51,450 bases of DNA from Prevotella sp. (GCA_017645645.1 JAGCOB010000007.1:1-51450); one strand, 5' to 3'; numbered from the stretch's first letter, positions 8,364 through 16,338 are shown. The notes: a model not told the origin generated them from the letters alone. A program made the numbers and translations.

Positions 8364-8905
8364 TAGTAGTTTTCTGCTTTTACTTGGAAGTAGGCCTGTG
8401 GGTGGTTGCAGACAGGGCACTCGTCAGGAGCTTTCTGCCCGATGACGATATGTCCGCAGTTTGCACACTGCCAGATGACGTCGCCGTCCTTGCTGAACAC
8501 ACGCTCTTTCTTGATGTTATCAAGCAGTTTGCGATAGCGAGCCTCATGCTCTTTTTCGATGGCGGCAACACCCTCGAACTTCTCAGCAATCTCGTCGAAG
8601 CCCTCCTCGCGAGCCTCCTTCGCCATACGGGCATACATATCTGTCCACTCGAAGTTCTCACCACCGGCGGCATCCTCCAGGTTCATGACGGTATCACTCA
8701 CACTGCCGCCGTTCAGATACTTGTACCACATCTTGGCATGCTCCTTCTCGTTGGCTGCCGTCTCCTCGAAGATGGCGGCAATCTGTACAAAGCCGTCTTT
8801 CTTGGCCTTGGAAGCAAAATACGTGTACTTGTTACGAGCCATCGACTCACCGGCAAAAGCCTCTTGCAGATTCTTCTCTGTCTTTGTTCCTTTCAGTTCT
8901 TTCAT
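8363..8905 (-). CDS. rbr: Rubrerythrin
   Basis: A 180-residue protein with an N-terminal ferritin-like di-iron four-helix bundle ([28 protein letters not shown] and the second EKEHEARY pair). A C-terminal rubredoxin domain has two CxxC knuckles ([17 protein letters not shown]). It reduces hydrogen peroxide in anaerobes. It follows the SPFH gene by 27 nt with no promoter in between, so it is probably read through from that operon. Confidence 0.97.
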   Translation of the reverse strand: MKELKGTKTEKNLQEAFAGESMARNKYTYFASKAKKDGFVQIAAIFEETAANEKEHAKMWYKYLNGGSVSDTVMNLEDAAGGENFEWTDMYARMAKEAREEGFDEIAEKFEGVAAIEKEHEARYRKLLDNIKKERVFSKDGDVIWQCANCGHIVIGQKAPDECPVCNHPQAYFQVKAENY

Positions 8906-8932
8906 AATCGTATTTGTTTAGGTTAGTATTAT

Positions 8933-9886
8933 TTACTCAGACTTGAATAAGTCCTTGATACCTCCGATGCTACCCATGAGGTTGGTAGCCTCGTAGGGGA
9001 GGTAGACGGTCTTGGTCTTGTCGCCCTGTGCCAGTTCTTGCATCATCTGGATATACTTCTGGGCGAGCAGGTAGTTGGCAGGATTGGTGCTCTTGCCGAC
9101 AGCCTCCGTAATCAGCTCGATAGCCTTTGCTTCTGCCTCTGCCTTGCGGATGCGGGCCTGTGCCTCACCCTCAGCATGGAGGATAGCCTGTTGCTTCTGG
9201 GCATCTGCACGGTTGATGATGGCGGTCTTCTCACCCTCAGAAGCCAGGATCTCAGCAGCCTTCTCACCCTCGGAGGTCAGAATCTGTGCACGCTTGTTAC
9301 GTTCTGCCTGCATCTGCTTCTCCATCGCATTCAGTACGGTCGAGGGAGGAATGATATCCTGCAGTTCTACGCGGTTTACCTTCACACCCCACTTGTCGGT
9401 AGCATCGTCGAGGACGGCACGCAGTTTGGTGTTGATGGTATCACGGGAAGTCAGTGTCTCATCGAGTTCCAGTTCACCGATGATGTTACGCAGCGTCGTC
9501 TGTGTCAGTTTCTCGATGGCGTTGGGCAGGTTCGAAATCTCATAGACAGCCTTGAAGGGGTCTACAATCTGGAAATAGAGCAGGGCATTGATTTCCATCT
9601 GGATGTTATCCTTCGTAATCACGTTCTGTGAAGGGAAGTCATACACCTGTTCACGCAGGTCGATGGAGTTAGAGTAGGCATAGCGTCCACGGTTCAGTAC
9701 GACGATGTCTTTGGCACGGTCGATGAACGGGATGATGATGTTGATACCAGGGTTTAGGGTTGCATAGTAGCGTCCCAGACGTTCAATGATCTTGGTTTCC
9801 GACTGAGGGATGATCACGAGTGCCATCTTGGCGAAGATAATCACCAGGACTACGATGGCGATAAGTACGTAAGTCATAAATTCCAT
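8933..9886 (-). CDS. SPFH/Band 7 membrane protein (stomatin/QmcA type)
   Basis: A 317-residue protein with one N-terminal membrane segment (residues about 4-26), then a Band 7 domain (PQSETKIIERLGRYYATLNPG) and a long charged coiled coil with repeated ASEGEKAAEIL units. The C-terminal part carries the AEGEAQARIRKAEAEAKA pattern typical of QmcA/stomatin. It forms oligomeric membrane microdomain scaffolds. The adjacent upstream gene is NfeD, its usual partner. An 8-nt repeat array lies in the 50-nt gap between them. Confidence 0.93.
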   Translation of the reverse strand: MEFMTYVLIAIVVLVIIFAKMALVIIPQSETKIIERLGRYYATLNPGINIIIPFIDRAKDIVVLNRGRYAYSNSIDLREQVYDFPSQNVITKDNIQMEINALLYFQIVDPFKAVYEISNLPNAIEKLTQTTLRNIIGELELDETLTSRDTINTKLRAVLDDATDKWGVKVNRVELQDIIPPSTVLNAMEKQMQAERNKRAQILTSEGEKAAEILASEGEKTAIINRADAQKQQAILHAEGEAQARIRKAEAEAKAIELITEAVGKSTNPANYLLAQKYIQMMQELAQGDKTKTVYLPYEATNLMGSIGGIKDLFKSE

Positions 9887-9907
9887 AGTTTAATTAATTA
9901 TTTAGTT

Positions 9908-9931
9908 CGTTATTCCGTTATATCGTTATTA
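9908..9931. repeat. 8-nt tandem repeat, 3 units
   Basis: Units CGTTATTC, CGTTATAT and CGTTATTA sit in the 50-nt gap between nfeD and the SPFH gene. Confidence 0.75.
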
Positions 9932-9936
9932 TGATG

Positions 9937-10380
9937 TCAGAGCGTCTCTACGGTGATGATGGTGCTTTCGCGGTCAATGACGCGGACGGTTTCTCCTTCC
10001 TCGATGGTATCGTCACTGACGGCCTTCCAGAGGTCACCGTCTATTTGCACGTAGCCAGGTTCATTGACATTGATAGCTTCCGTTACTTTTCCAGTGCGTC
10101 CTATCAGGGCATCGGCATTGCTGGGCTTGTTGGGCTCGTTCTTGTGCAGATAGCGCAAGGCTACGGGGCGCACGAAAAGGACACTGAGCAGCGAGAAGAT
10201 GGCAAAGATAAACAGTTGCCAATAGATGTTCAGACCAAGTACTGCGGCGATGATGCCGAAGACAGCACCGATGGAGAAGCAGATGATGAAGAAATCACCT
10301 GATGAGAGCTCCAGAATCAGGCAGACGATGGAGACTACTGCCCAGACCTGCCACATGTTTGCGATTAAATAGTCTATCAT
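9937..10380 (-). CDS. NfeD-like membrane protein
   Basis: A 147-residue short-form NfeD with 2-3 hydrophobic helices in the first 80 residues, then a small OB-fold domain (ALIGRTGKVTEAINVNEPGYVQIDGDLWKA, split by me for reading). Short NfeD proteins pair with stomatin-type SPFH proteins and are encoded next to them, as here. The role in microdomain assembly is inferred from the family. Confidence 0.9.
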   Translation of the reverse strand: MIDYLIANMWQVWAVVSIVCLILELSSGDFFIICFSIGAVFGIIAAVLGLNIYWQLFIFAIFSLLSVLFVRPVALRYLHKNEPNKPSNADALIGRTGKVTEAINVNEPGYVQIDGDLWKAVSDDTIEEGETVRVIDRESTIITVETL

Positions 10381-10398
10381 ATTCTTTAATTTTTAAGA

Positions 10399-10438
10399 CG
10401 TTATTCCGTGATATCGTTATTCCGTTATTCCGATTAGA
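10399..10438. repeat. 8-nt tandem repeat, about 5 units
   Basis: Units CGTTATTC, CGTGATAT, CGTTATTC and CGTTATTC are followed by a decayed fifth. The array abuts and slightly enters the 3' end of the HTH-like gene whose stop is at 10434-10436. Confidence 0.8.
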
Positions 10439-10943
10439 TTGACAAGATGAAGTCATCCCAGTCTTTCGTTGCCCCTTTCTTACCAAACACCTTCTGATAG
10501 AGTCGACTACGTGTGGAGGAGACACTCTCTTTACTATGCGCTGTCAGGGTGGCGATATCCTTCGGGGCGATACGTACCTTGATGAGCAGACTCACGTTAT
10601 AGTCCTGATCGCTCATGTTATACAGACTGTATAGCTTCTCACTGAATCCGCTGTAGACACTGTCCACTACCTCTGCCAGTTCGTGCCAGTCTCCGTCGCG
10701 CATGCTTTTTCCTTCATTTAAATATTGTTTGATGCGCAGGTATACGGGCGAGGCAAAGATGTCGGTGACGCTGTGCTCGCGGTTCTCGATGACTGCCATC
10801 TTCTGCATGGCATGGATGTTGTCGAGTCGACTCTGCAACAGTTGTATCTTACGCCTGTGATACTGGATGGTCACTACAAACAGGGTGATGTAGATGACCG
10901 CACAGATGACGAGCAGGAATATTTCACGTTCGGTGAGTATCAT
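10434..10943 (-). CDS. Membrane-anchored protein with a LuxR-like C-terminal helix-turn-helix, unknown function
   Basis: A 169-residue product started at MILTEREIFLL, placed 26 nt after the promoter. Residues about 8-25 form a single transmembrane helix, followed by a short coiled coil (HRRKIQLLQSRLDNI). The C-terminal 60 residues (VRIAPKDIATLTAHSKESVSSTR, then SRLYQKVFG) resemble the HTH seen at the C-terminus of Bacteroidetes TPR regulators. The sensor TPR part is absent. It heads the nfeD-SPFH-rubrerythrin group. Confidence 0.6.
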   Translation of the reverse strand: MILTEREIFLLVICAVIYITLFVVTIQYHRRKIQLLQSRLDNIHAMQKMAVIENREHSVTDIFASPVYLRIKQYLNEGKSMRDGDWHELAEVVDSVYSGFSEKLYSLYNMSDQDYNVSLLIKVRIAPKDIATLTAHSKESVSSTRSRLYQKVFGKKGATKDWDDFILSI

Positions 10944-10969
10944 AATTGCTTTTTCGTTTTTGGTTGTTG

Positions 10970-11000
10970 CAAAGTTACGAAATAAAACACAAGCCACCAA
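10970..11000 (-). promoter_or_regulatory. Promoter of the HTH-nfeD-SPFH group
   Basis: Minus strand: TTGG at 11000-10997, spacer 19 nt, then TAACTTTG at 10977-10970. The -33 element sits in CTTGGTGG, a version also found upstream of rplU. Confidence 0.75.
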
Positions 11001-11072
11001 GAAAAAGTGTTTGCAAAAGTGTGCAAACCTTCATTCGCGAACTTTTGCGAATAAATTCTCAAAAGTTTTTCG

Positions 11073-11080
11073 TATCTTTG
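11073..11080 (+). promoter_or_regulatory. -7 promoter box of the small HExxH gene
   Basis: TATCTTTG ends 8 nt before the ATG, giving an extremely short leader. An inverted repeat TTCGC-N8-GCGAA lies just upstream at about 11035-11052 and could be an operator. Confidence 0.6.
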
Positions 11081-11088
11081 CAATCGTT

Positions 11089-11565
11089 ATGGCAAACCTG
11101 TTGACAGTTATACCCTTGATGTTCCGTGCCAAGCGTCCCAGTAAGATGTACGACATGCAGGCAGTGACGATACCTTTCTGGCTTCCGAAGGGTTATCAGG
11201 GTATGACGTTCTTCGGACATATTATCACACATAGCAAGGAAGAGGCGGAGCGTTTCAACACTCATTGGAATGCGTTGAAGAACCATGAGATGATTCATCT
11301 CTACCAGGCTCGCAGTACCCATGATTCGTGGTTGTGTTTTTATTGGAAGTATTTTGTCTTTTGGTTGAAGGCTTGCCGTTATCGTAAGCATCTGAGGAAT
11401 GCGGGCTATCTCCTCAATCCTTTCGAGATGGAGGCGTATGCCTGTATGCATGACCTTCATTACCTGGACGATAAAAATAGCGGCACCACCGGGTGGCGCC
11501 ACTATGCGGATATGTCGTTGGAAGAGCGATTTAAGTGTTATTGTCGTTATACCGGTATGCCGTAA
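11089..11565 (+). CDS. Small protein with an HExxH zinc-site motif, unknown function
   Basis: A 158-residue protein started at MANLLTVIPLMF, directly behind a promoter box; the in-frame extension upstream overlaps the promoter and is discarded. It contains NHEMIHLYQAR (HExxH at about residues 65-69) and, about 45 residues on, NPFEMEAYACMHD, which could provide the third Glu ligand as in gluzincin peptidases. There is no signal peptide. The last codons (CRYTGMP) and stop lie inside an 8-nt tandem array. I do not recognise the family by name; a minimal metallopeptidase-like fold is inference. Confidence 0.7.
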   Translation: MANLLTVIPLMFRAKRPSKMYDMQAVTIPFWLPKGYQGMTFFGHIITHSKEEAERFNTHWNALKNHEMIHLYQARSTHDSWLCFYWKYFVFWLKACRYRKHLRNAGYLLNPFEMEAYACMHDLHYLDDKNSGTTGWRHYADMSLEERFKCYCRYTGMP

Positions 11566-11608
11566 TGCCGTAATACCGTAATCCGGAATACCGTAATGCC
11601 GGTATGCC
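11545..11608. repeat. 8-nt tandem repeat, 8 units
   Basis: Units such as CGTTATAC, CGGTATGC, CGTAATGC and CGTAATAC run for 64 nt. The array starts inside the last codons of the HExxH gene and stops 8 nt before the end of the convergent trpS. Confidence 0.88.
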
Positions 11609-11616
11609 GAAGAAAA

Positions 11617-12705
11617 TCACAACGCCTTATACCGTTCGCTTTGCTCGCGGATCAGTTCCTCGTCGTCGAAGTAGTTGATGCGCATGGCGGCACGTACCTC
11701 ATCCATCGTCTGTGCTGCCGTCTCACGGGCCTTCTCCGTACCTTTCCTTAATATATTATAGATCTCGGGAATATCCTGCTCAAACTCATGACGACGCTGA
11801 CGGATGGGGTCCAACATTTCATTCAGTATCTGGTTCAAGAACTTCTTGCACTTCATGTCGCCCAAACCACCACGACGGTAGTGGTCCTTCAGTTCGTCAA
11901 GGTTCTGATACTCTGGCAGGAAGTTGGCAAAGTCCTCTTGCTTAGAGAAAGCATCGAGATAGGTGAATACAGCATTACCTTCCACATGTCCGGGGTCGTT
12001 GAGGTTGATGTGCTCGGGATCGGTGTACATCGAGCGCACCTTCTGCCATACCGTGTCGGCATCGTCAGAGAGGTATATGCAGTTGCCGAGTGACTTCGAC
12101 ATCTTCTCCTTTCCGTCAGTTCCAGGGAGACGACGTGCTGTGGCGTTCTCAGGCAACATGATCTCAGGTTCCACCAATACAGGAGCGTAGGTGGCATTGA
12201 AGCGGCGTACCAGTTCGCGGGTTACCTCCAGCATCGGCTCTTGGTCTTCACCAACGGGCACTGTTGTCGATTTGAACAATGTGATATCCGCAGCCTGACT
12301 GACAGGATAGCAGAAGAATCCCAGTGGGATGTTCGCCTCGAAGTTACGCATCTTGATTTCTGTCTTCACTGTCGGATTACGCTGTACACGGCTCACCGTG
12401 ATGAGGTTCATCAGATAAGTCGTCAGTTCTGCAAGTTCTGCTATCTGACTCTGGATGAACAACACACACTTCTCCGGGTCGAGACCAGCAGAGAGATAGT
12501 CGAGAGCCACCTCTATGATATTCTGTCTGATCTTCTCAGGGTTGTCGGCATTGTCAGTCAATGCCTGTACGTCTGCCATAAACACAAACATCTTGTCGTA
12601 GTCGCCAGCCTCTTGCAGTTCCACGCGTCGGCGCAGTGAACCGATATAATGTCCTAAGTGCAGCTTGCCTGTAGGACGGTCACCAGTGAGTATAATCTTT
12701 CCCAT
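11617..12705 (-). CDS. trpS: Tryptophanyl-tRNA synthetase
   Basis: A 362-residue class Ic synthetase. The HIGH-type motif is HLGH at residues 16-19, within [12 protein letters not shown]. The KMSKS signature is present ([11 protein letters not shown]). It charges tRNA-Trp in the cytoplasm. The length is typical for Bacteroidetes, slightly longer than the 330-aa enterobacterial form. It is a single-gene unit with its own promoter. Confidence 0.96.
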   Translation of the reverse strand: MGKIILTGDRPTGKLHLGHYIGSLRRRVELQEAGDYDKMFVFMADVQALTDNADNPEKIRQNIIEVALDYLSAGLDPEKCVLFIQSQIAELAELTTYLMNLITVSRVQRNPTVKTEIKMRNFEANIPLGFFCYPVSQAADITLFKSTTVPVGEDQEPMLEVTRELVRRFNATYAPVLVEPEIMLPENATARRLPGTDGKEKMSKSLGNCIYLSDDADTVWQKVRSMYTDPEHINLNDPGHVEGNAVFTYLDAFSKQEDFANFLPEYQNLDELKDHYRRGGLGDMKCKKFLNQILNEMLDPIRQRRHEFEQDIPEIYNILRKGTEKARETAAQTMDEVRAAMRINYFDDEELIREQSERYKAL

Positions 12706-12730
12706 TGTCTTCTGTTCTTTTAAAGCTCGG

Positions 12731-12762
12731 CAAAGTTACAAACAATTTGGGACATAGCCAAA
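12731..12762 (-). promoter_or_regulatory. trpS promoter
   Basis: Minus strand TTTG (12762-12759), spacer 20 nt, TAACTTTG (12738-12731). It leaves a leader of about 25 nt. Confidence 0.85.
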
Positions 12763-12777
12763 TTTTGTATCATGAAG

Positions 12778-12808
12778 TTTGTGATTTCAGAAAGTCTTTG
12801 TACTTTTG
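12778..12808 (+). promoter_or_regulatory. Orphan promoter facing the 12.8-13.2 kb non-coding interval
   Basis: TTTG at 12778-12781, spacer 19 nt, TACTTTTG at 12801-12808. No conventional gene follows on this strand for more than 3 kb. Confidence 0.75.
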
Positions 12809-12812
12809 TGCT

Positions 12813-12899
12813 TCAGTATGACAGAGGACCAGATAGCATTGAAGAAGCTACGAATTATCCTGACAAAGTGCCTCGAATTTAGGGGCACTTTTCGTTTTT
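12813..12899 (+). ncRNA. Candidate small RNA (or 37-codon ORF), about 87 nt
   Basis: The unit begins at the expected start site of the promoter at 12778-12808. It ends with an AAAGTGCC / GGCACTTT stem (12865-12872 with 12884-12891) followed by TTCGTTTTT. A 37-codon frame (12818-12931, MTEDQIALKKLRIIL...) starts in the same place and runs through the hairpin. I do not recognise it, so a short peptide remains an alternative. Nothing else explains a promoter and terminator here. Confidence 0.45.
12865..12899 (+). terminator. Intrinsic terminator of the orphan unit
   Basis: An 8-bp stem, an 11-nt loop, then TTCGTTTTT. Confidence 0.6.
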
Positions 12900-12983
12900 G
12901 TGTGCTGTTGGACGCAAATGAGCGAAAATAGAGGCATTTGGATAATCTGCTCATACATAGAGAGTTATCCGTTTGAGAAAGAG

Positions 12984-13011
12984 AGACAGGAGTCAGAAGA
13001 CAGGAGTCAGG
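12984..13011. repeat. 7-nt tandem repeat, 4 units
   Basis: Units AGACAGG, AGTCAGA, AGACAGG and AGTCAGG lie in the non-coding interval between trpS and comEC. Confidence 0.85.
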
Positions 13012-13142
13012 AGGGTAAAAGTGCCGTTTTTGCCCCTGTTTTTCGTATAGAAAGGTGCCTCCTTTCGGGTCGTTTGGAGGCACCAAACGGGTAGTTAGGT
13101 GCCGACTAACCACCCGTTAGGTACGTCCTAACTCATTTTTTG
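13012..13142 (+). other. Structured non-coding segment with nested and competing hairpins
   Basis: The stretch 12706-13246 has no convincing gene. This part can fold as GGTGCCTCC (13054-13062) with GGAGGCACC (13076-13084), or alternatively CGTTTGG (13071-13077) with CCAAACG (13083-13089). The two pairings exclude one another. A third stem, ACGGGT..GTTAG (13087-13098) with CTAAC..ACCCGT (13106-13117), has one mismatch. The last, GTTAGG with CCTAAC, is followed by T residues. GTGCC recurs four times between 12868 and 13103. Between 13143 and 13246 I see nothing further. Confidence 0.5.
13116..13141 (+). terminator. Possible terminator closing the structured segment
   Basis: GTTAGG (13116-13121), a 5-nt loop, CCTAAC (13127-13132), then TCATTTTTT. 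Confidence 0.5.
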
Positions 13143-13246
13143 CTTAAAACAAGCGTTTTGAAAGCTCCAGATTTTCTAGAAGCTCCAAAAATCTATACAT
13201 CATTTTCGACCAATTTTCTTGACATCTTGCTTTCGTTCTAAAGATA

Positions 13247-14308
13247 TCAGAACTCGATGGTTGCATAGGGAAGGGAGGCTATCCATTGCAGTGACTGGTA
13301 CATGAAGTCGGCGACGAGGGAGAGGAAAGTGGCGATGAGGCTGAGATGGGTGAACAGGAACAACAGTGTTCCGATGAGGATCAGGTAGGCACAGGGGATG
13401 ACGACGAAGTTGCTCAACAGGAAATAAGTGGAGAAACGGTGAAAGTAGAAGGCTATCAATGGAGCCACTCCGATCTGTGCTGTCAGCGAGACTGCCGTCA
13501 TGCCCCATAACCATCGTACCACCCGATGCTCCATCAACCACTGTTCACTGATGAGTCCATAGAGTGGAGGATAGAACACGAGGATGGCGAAGACGGCAAG
13601 GAACGACATCTGGAAACTGACTTCGAAGAGGGCATGAGGGTGGATGATGAGCATGACGATAGCCGTAAAGGCGAGTACGTTGACACTCATCTTCTGGCGA
13701 TAGCCCAAGGAAAGGAGACCATAGACGGTCAGCATGGTGGCGGCACGTACTACGCTGGGAGTCATGCCCACCAAGAAGGCGAAAGCCCAGATGGCGAGGA
13801 GGGTAAGCATCTGACTCACCATCCGCCAGCGATAGTTACGGATAAGGAGGGAGAGCACCATATAGATGATGCCGAGGTGCAGTCCGCTCAGTGCGAGGAT
13901 ATGTCCTGCCCCCGTGATGTTAAAAACCTCCCTTGTCTCCCGTGTCAGCATCGACTTGTCGCCTAAGGTCATGGCGGAGATGATGGCGGAGGGCTTGTCG
14001 GGGAGTGTCTGCAGTTCTGCCACGAGGTGTATCCGATAGGAGAGCATCCTTTCACCGGCATTTTGTACGGCGGGAATATCAGGCAGCGGATGCTGGATAA
14101 GCCAGCAACCCGTCAGCAGCGTCGTCAGATAGATGAAGAAAGTCTGCCAGCTAGGGAAACGATGAAATAGGAGGGACAGGATGGTGGAGGTTGCCATCAA
14201 CACCCAAAGCAGCTCTGCCTGCAGGGAGAGCCAATAACCCGTCACGATGCCTATGATGAGACATAAGGCGATAGGAAGGAGGGGAGCAATGAATCGTTGA
14301 TGTCGCAT
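13247..14308 (-). CDS. ComEC/Rec2 family membrane protein, short form
   Basis: A 353-residue, strongly hydrophobic protein with roughly eight to ten membrane segments. The competence-domain signature AGHILALSGLHLGIIYMV is present. ComEC forms the inner-membrane channel that imports single-stranded DNA during transformation. Full-length ComEC is around 700 aa. Here most of the N-terminal OB-like region is reduced and the C-terminal metallo-beta-lactamase domain is absent; a stop follows SLPYATIEF. Whether this form supports DNA uptake is unknown. It starts 5 nt after the ligA stop, so the two are co-transcribed. Confidence 0.85.
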   Translation of the reverse strand: MRHQRFIAPLLPIALCLIIGIVTGYWLSLQAELLWVLMATSTILSLLFHRFPSWQTFFIYLTTLLTGCWLIQHPLPDIPAVQNAGERMLSYRIHLVAELQTLPDKPSAIISAMTLGDKSMLTRETREVFNITGAGHILALSGLHLGIIYMVLSLLIRNYRWRMVSQMLTLLAIWAFAFLVGMTPSVVRAATMLTVYGLLSLGYRQKMSVNVLAFTAIVMLIIHPHALFEVSFQMSFLAVFAILVFYPPLYGLISEQWLMEHRVVRWLWGMTAVSLTAQIGVAPLIAFYFHRFSTYFLLSNFVVIPCAYLILIGTLLFLFTHLSLIATFLSLVADFMYQSLQWIASLPYATIEF

Positions 14309-14313
14309 GTCCT

Positions 14314-16317
14314 TTATGTCGCGTATTGTTCGATGAACTGGTCTTCGGAGATAATCGGGATACCCAGTTGTTGGGCTTTCTGATTCTTGCCGGAAGTCGA
14401 GGTCACATCGTTATTAATCAGGAAACTCGTGGAACCACTGACGGCAGAAGCCACCTTGCCGCCCTGCGATTCGATGTAGGCTTTCAGCTCATTGCGGTTC
14501 TTGTAGTGGTGGACATCGCCCGTGATGACAAAGGTGAGTCCTTCGCATCGACTTCCTGACGGCTCGTTGGATGCCTGTGTGACCGTGATCTTCTCACGCA
14601 GATGCTGGTAACGCTGTCTGTTATGCTCGTCGCGAAACCAGTTGACGAAGGAGGCAGACTTCTCGGGACCGATACCGTCGATATGGGCGAAGACCTCGGA
14701 AGCCTCACGATAAGGCTCGAACAAGTCACCCGTCTCTTTTGTTGCTTCCTTGACAAGTTCATCAAGGGGGTAGGCACCTAACAGCCGTTTGCAGACATCC
14801 ATGCCGCACAAAGGGATGTTCAGGGCATAGAGCAGACGGTGTGCCTCCACATTTGCGGAACGCTCGATGCTGCGGATGATATTGGAGGCAGACTTCTCAC
14901 CGAAGCCCTCCATCTGGGCAAGTTCACGGATGTGACGGCGCAGGTCGTAGAGGTCGGCATACTCGCTGACCCAGCCGAGGTTGATGAACTTTGAGAGTGT
15001 CTGTTCAGAGATGCCGTCGATGTTCATGCCCTCCTTCGATACGAAGCGGGCGAACTTCTTCAGTTGTTTGGCAGGACACTCTGTATTAGTACAGTGAAGT
15101 GTTTTCGTACCGCTTGCCTCACTGATGCGTATCTCCGTTGCCGCATGGCAGACAGGACACTCATGGGGAATCTCCAAGCTACCTTCTGTGCGGATGACCT
15201 GGATGACCTTCGGGATGATCTTGTTGGCTTTGATGACACTGATCTCCGTACCTGCACTACCTATACCTAACCGTTCACACTCGCTGATATTACAAAGCGA
15301 GGCGCGTTTGACGGTGGTGCCCTCCAGCTCTACGGGACGGAAGACGGCAACAGGGGAGATCGTACTGGCGGCACACGACCATTCTATCTGCTGCAAGACC
15401 GTGTCGGCAGACTCGTCCTGCCATTTGAAGGCAAGTCCTGCCTTGGTGGCATGGTGTCCCGTGATACTGCCCGTTTGGGCATATTCTGTATCGTCATAGC
15501 AGACAACCAGTCCGTCGACGGGGTAGGGATTCTGCTTGCTGGTGACCTTTTGGGTGAAAACGTTGATAACGCTTTCCACAGAACTGAGTGAGGGTTCTTT
15601 GACATACTGGTGCTCCACCGTCTTGAAGCCTTGGTGCTCCAACCAGTCCATGCGTTCGCCCCACGAAGTGATATCCTCGTCGGTATGTACCAGCGTAAAG
15701 GGAATCCATTGGATATGCCGCTGCTTCACTTCCTCCACGTCCTTTAAGGTCAGCGAGCCGGAGGCAAGATTACGCGGATTAGCATAGTCCTCACCACTCT
15801 CAATGAGAAAGCGTTCGAAGTCGTCATAGCTGATAACTGCCTCGCCACGGATAACGGTATGTCCTTTATCCTCAATTTGTTGCGGTATTCCGTTAATGGC
15901 TTTGGAAAGGTGCGTGATATTCGTGCCGATATGTCCGTTGCCCCGTGTCACCACCTTCGTCAGTGTTCCGTTGTCGTATGTCACCACCAGTGTGAGACCA
16001 TCCAGTTTCCAGGATATCCAGATGGGTCGTCCTTCCGCCCATTTCACCAGTTCGGCAGACTGTTTTGTCTTGGCAAGAGAGAGGGCGGCAAACTCATGTT
16101 CCTCCTTCTGTCCGGTAATGGTGTCCTCGGAAACCTTCTGTGTCGGAGAGTCGGGCAGGGTAGTCCCTGTCTCCTGTTCCAGTCGTTTGAGTTCGTCGAA
16201 GCGGGCATCCCACTCGTAGTCGGTCATGCGTTCGCCCCGTCCGTTATAGTATGCGTCAGAAGCCTCGTTCAGTTCCCTGACGAGTTGTTCCATCCGTAAT
16301 AGCTTGTCGTCTGCCAT
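14314..16317 (-). CDS. ligA: NAD-dependent DNA ligase, divergent form
   Basis: A 667-residue protein with the LigA domain order. An Ia/adenylation domain carries the nucleotidyl-Lys in KLDG (Lys104), followed by an OB fold (STISPVAVFRPVELEGTTVKR), a four-Cys zinc finger (CPVC and CTNTEC), HhH motifs (GFGEKSASNIIRSI) and a C-terminal BRCT domain (LTFVITGDVHHYKNRNEL). It seals nicks using NAD. Several near-invariant motifs differ from the canonical form: RGNG for RGDG, and SLAKTKQ where SLxNxF/Y is usual. It may therefore be a second, specialised paralogue rather than the replicative ligase. Confidence 0.88.
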   Translation of the reverse strand: MADDKLLRMEQLVRELNEASDAYYNGRGERMTDYEWDARFDELKRLEQETGTTLPDSPTQKVSEDTITGQKEEHEFAALSLAKTKQSAELVKWAEGRPIWISWKLDGLTLVVTYDNGTLTKVVTRGNGHIGTNITHLSKAINGIPQQIEDKGHTVIRGEAVISYDDFERFLIESGEDYANPRNLASGSLTLKDVEEVKQRHIQWIPFTLVHTDEDITSWGERMDWLEHQGFKTVEHQYVKEPSLSSVESVINVFTQKVTSKQNPYPVDGLVVCYDDTEYAQTGSITGHHATKAGLAFKWQDESADTVLQQIEWSCAASTISPVAVFRPVELEGTTVKRASLCNISECERLGIGSAGTEISVIKANKIIPKVIQVIRTEGSLEIPHECPVCHAATEIRISEASGTKTLHCTNTECPAKQLKKFARFVSKEGMNIDGISEQTLSKFINLGWVSEYADLYDLRRHIRELAQMEGFGEKSASNIIRSIERSANVEAHRLLYALNIPLCGMDVCKRLLGAYPLDELVKEATKETGDLFEPYREASEVFAHIDGIGPEKSASFVNWFRDEHNRQRYQHLREKITVTQASNEPSGSRCEGLTFVITGDVHHYKNRNELKAYIESQGGKVASAVSGSTSFLINNDVTSTSGKNQKAQQLGIPIISEDQFIEQYAT

Positions 16318-16338
16318 AGGTTTTTGTCTTTATGTCTG

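Noticed and set aside
12787-13113. Open frames of 108 codons (minus) and 64 codons (12900-13094, plus) in the trpS-comEC gap
   Set aside because: They run through hairpins and a 7-nt array, have no signal or family features, and have no promoter at the right place. Non-coding structure explains the region better.
13526-13966. Long plus-strand frames opposite comEC (146 codons), and similar antisense frames opposite rubrerythrin, leuA and lon
   Set aside because: All are shadows of clearly conserved genes on the other strand, with no promoter or family resemblance.
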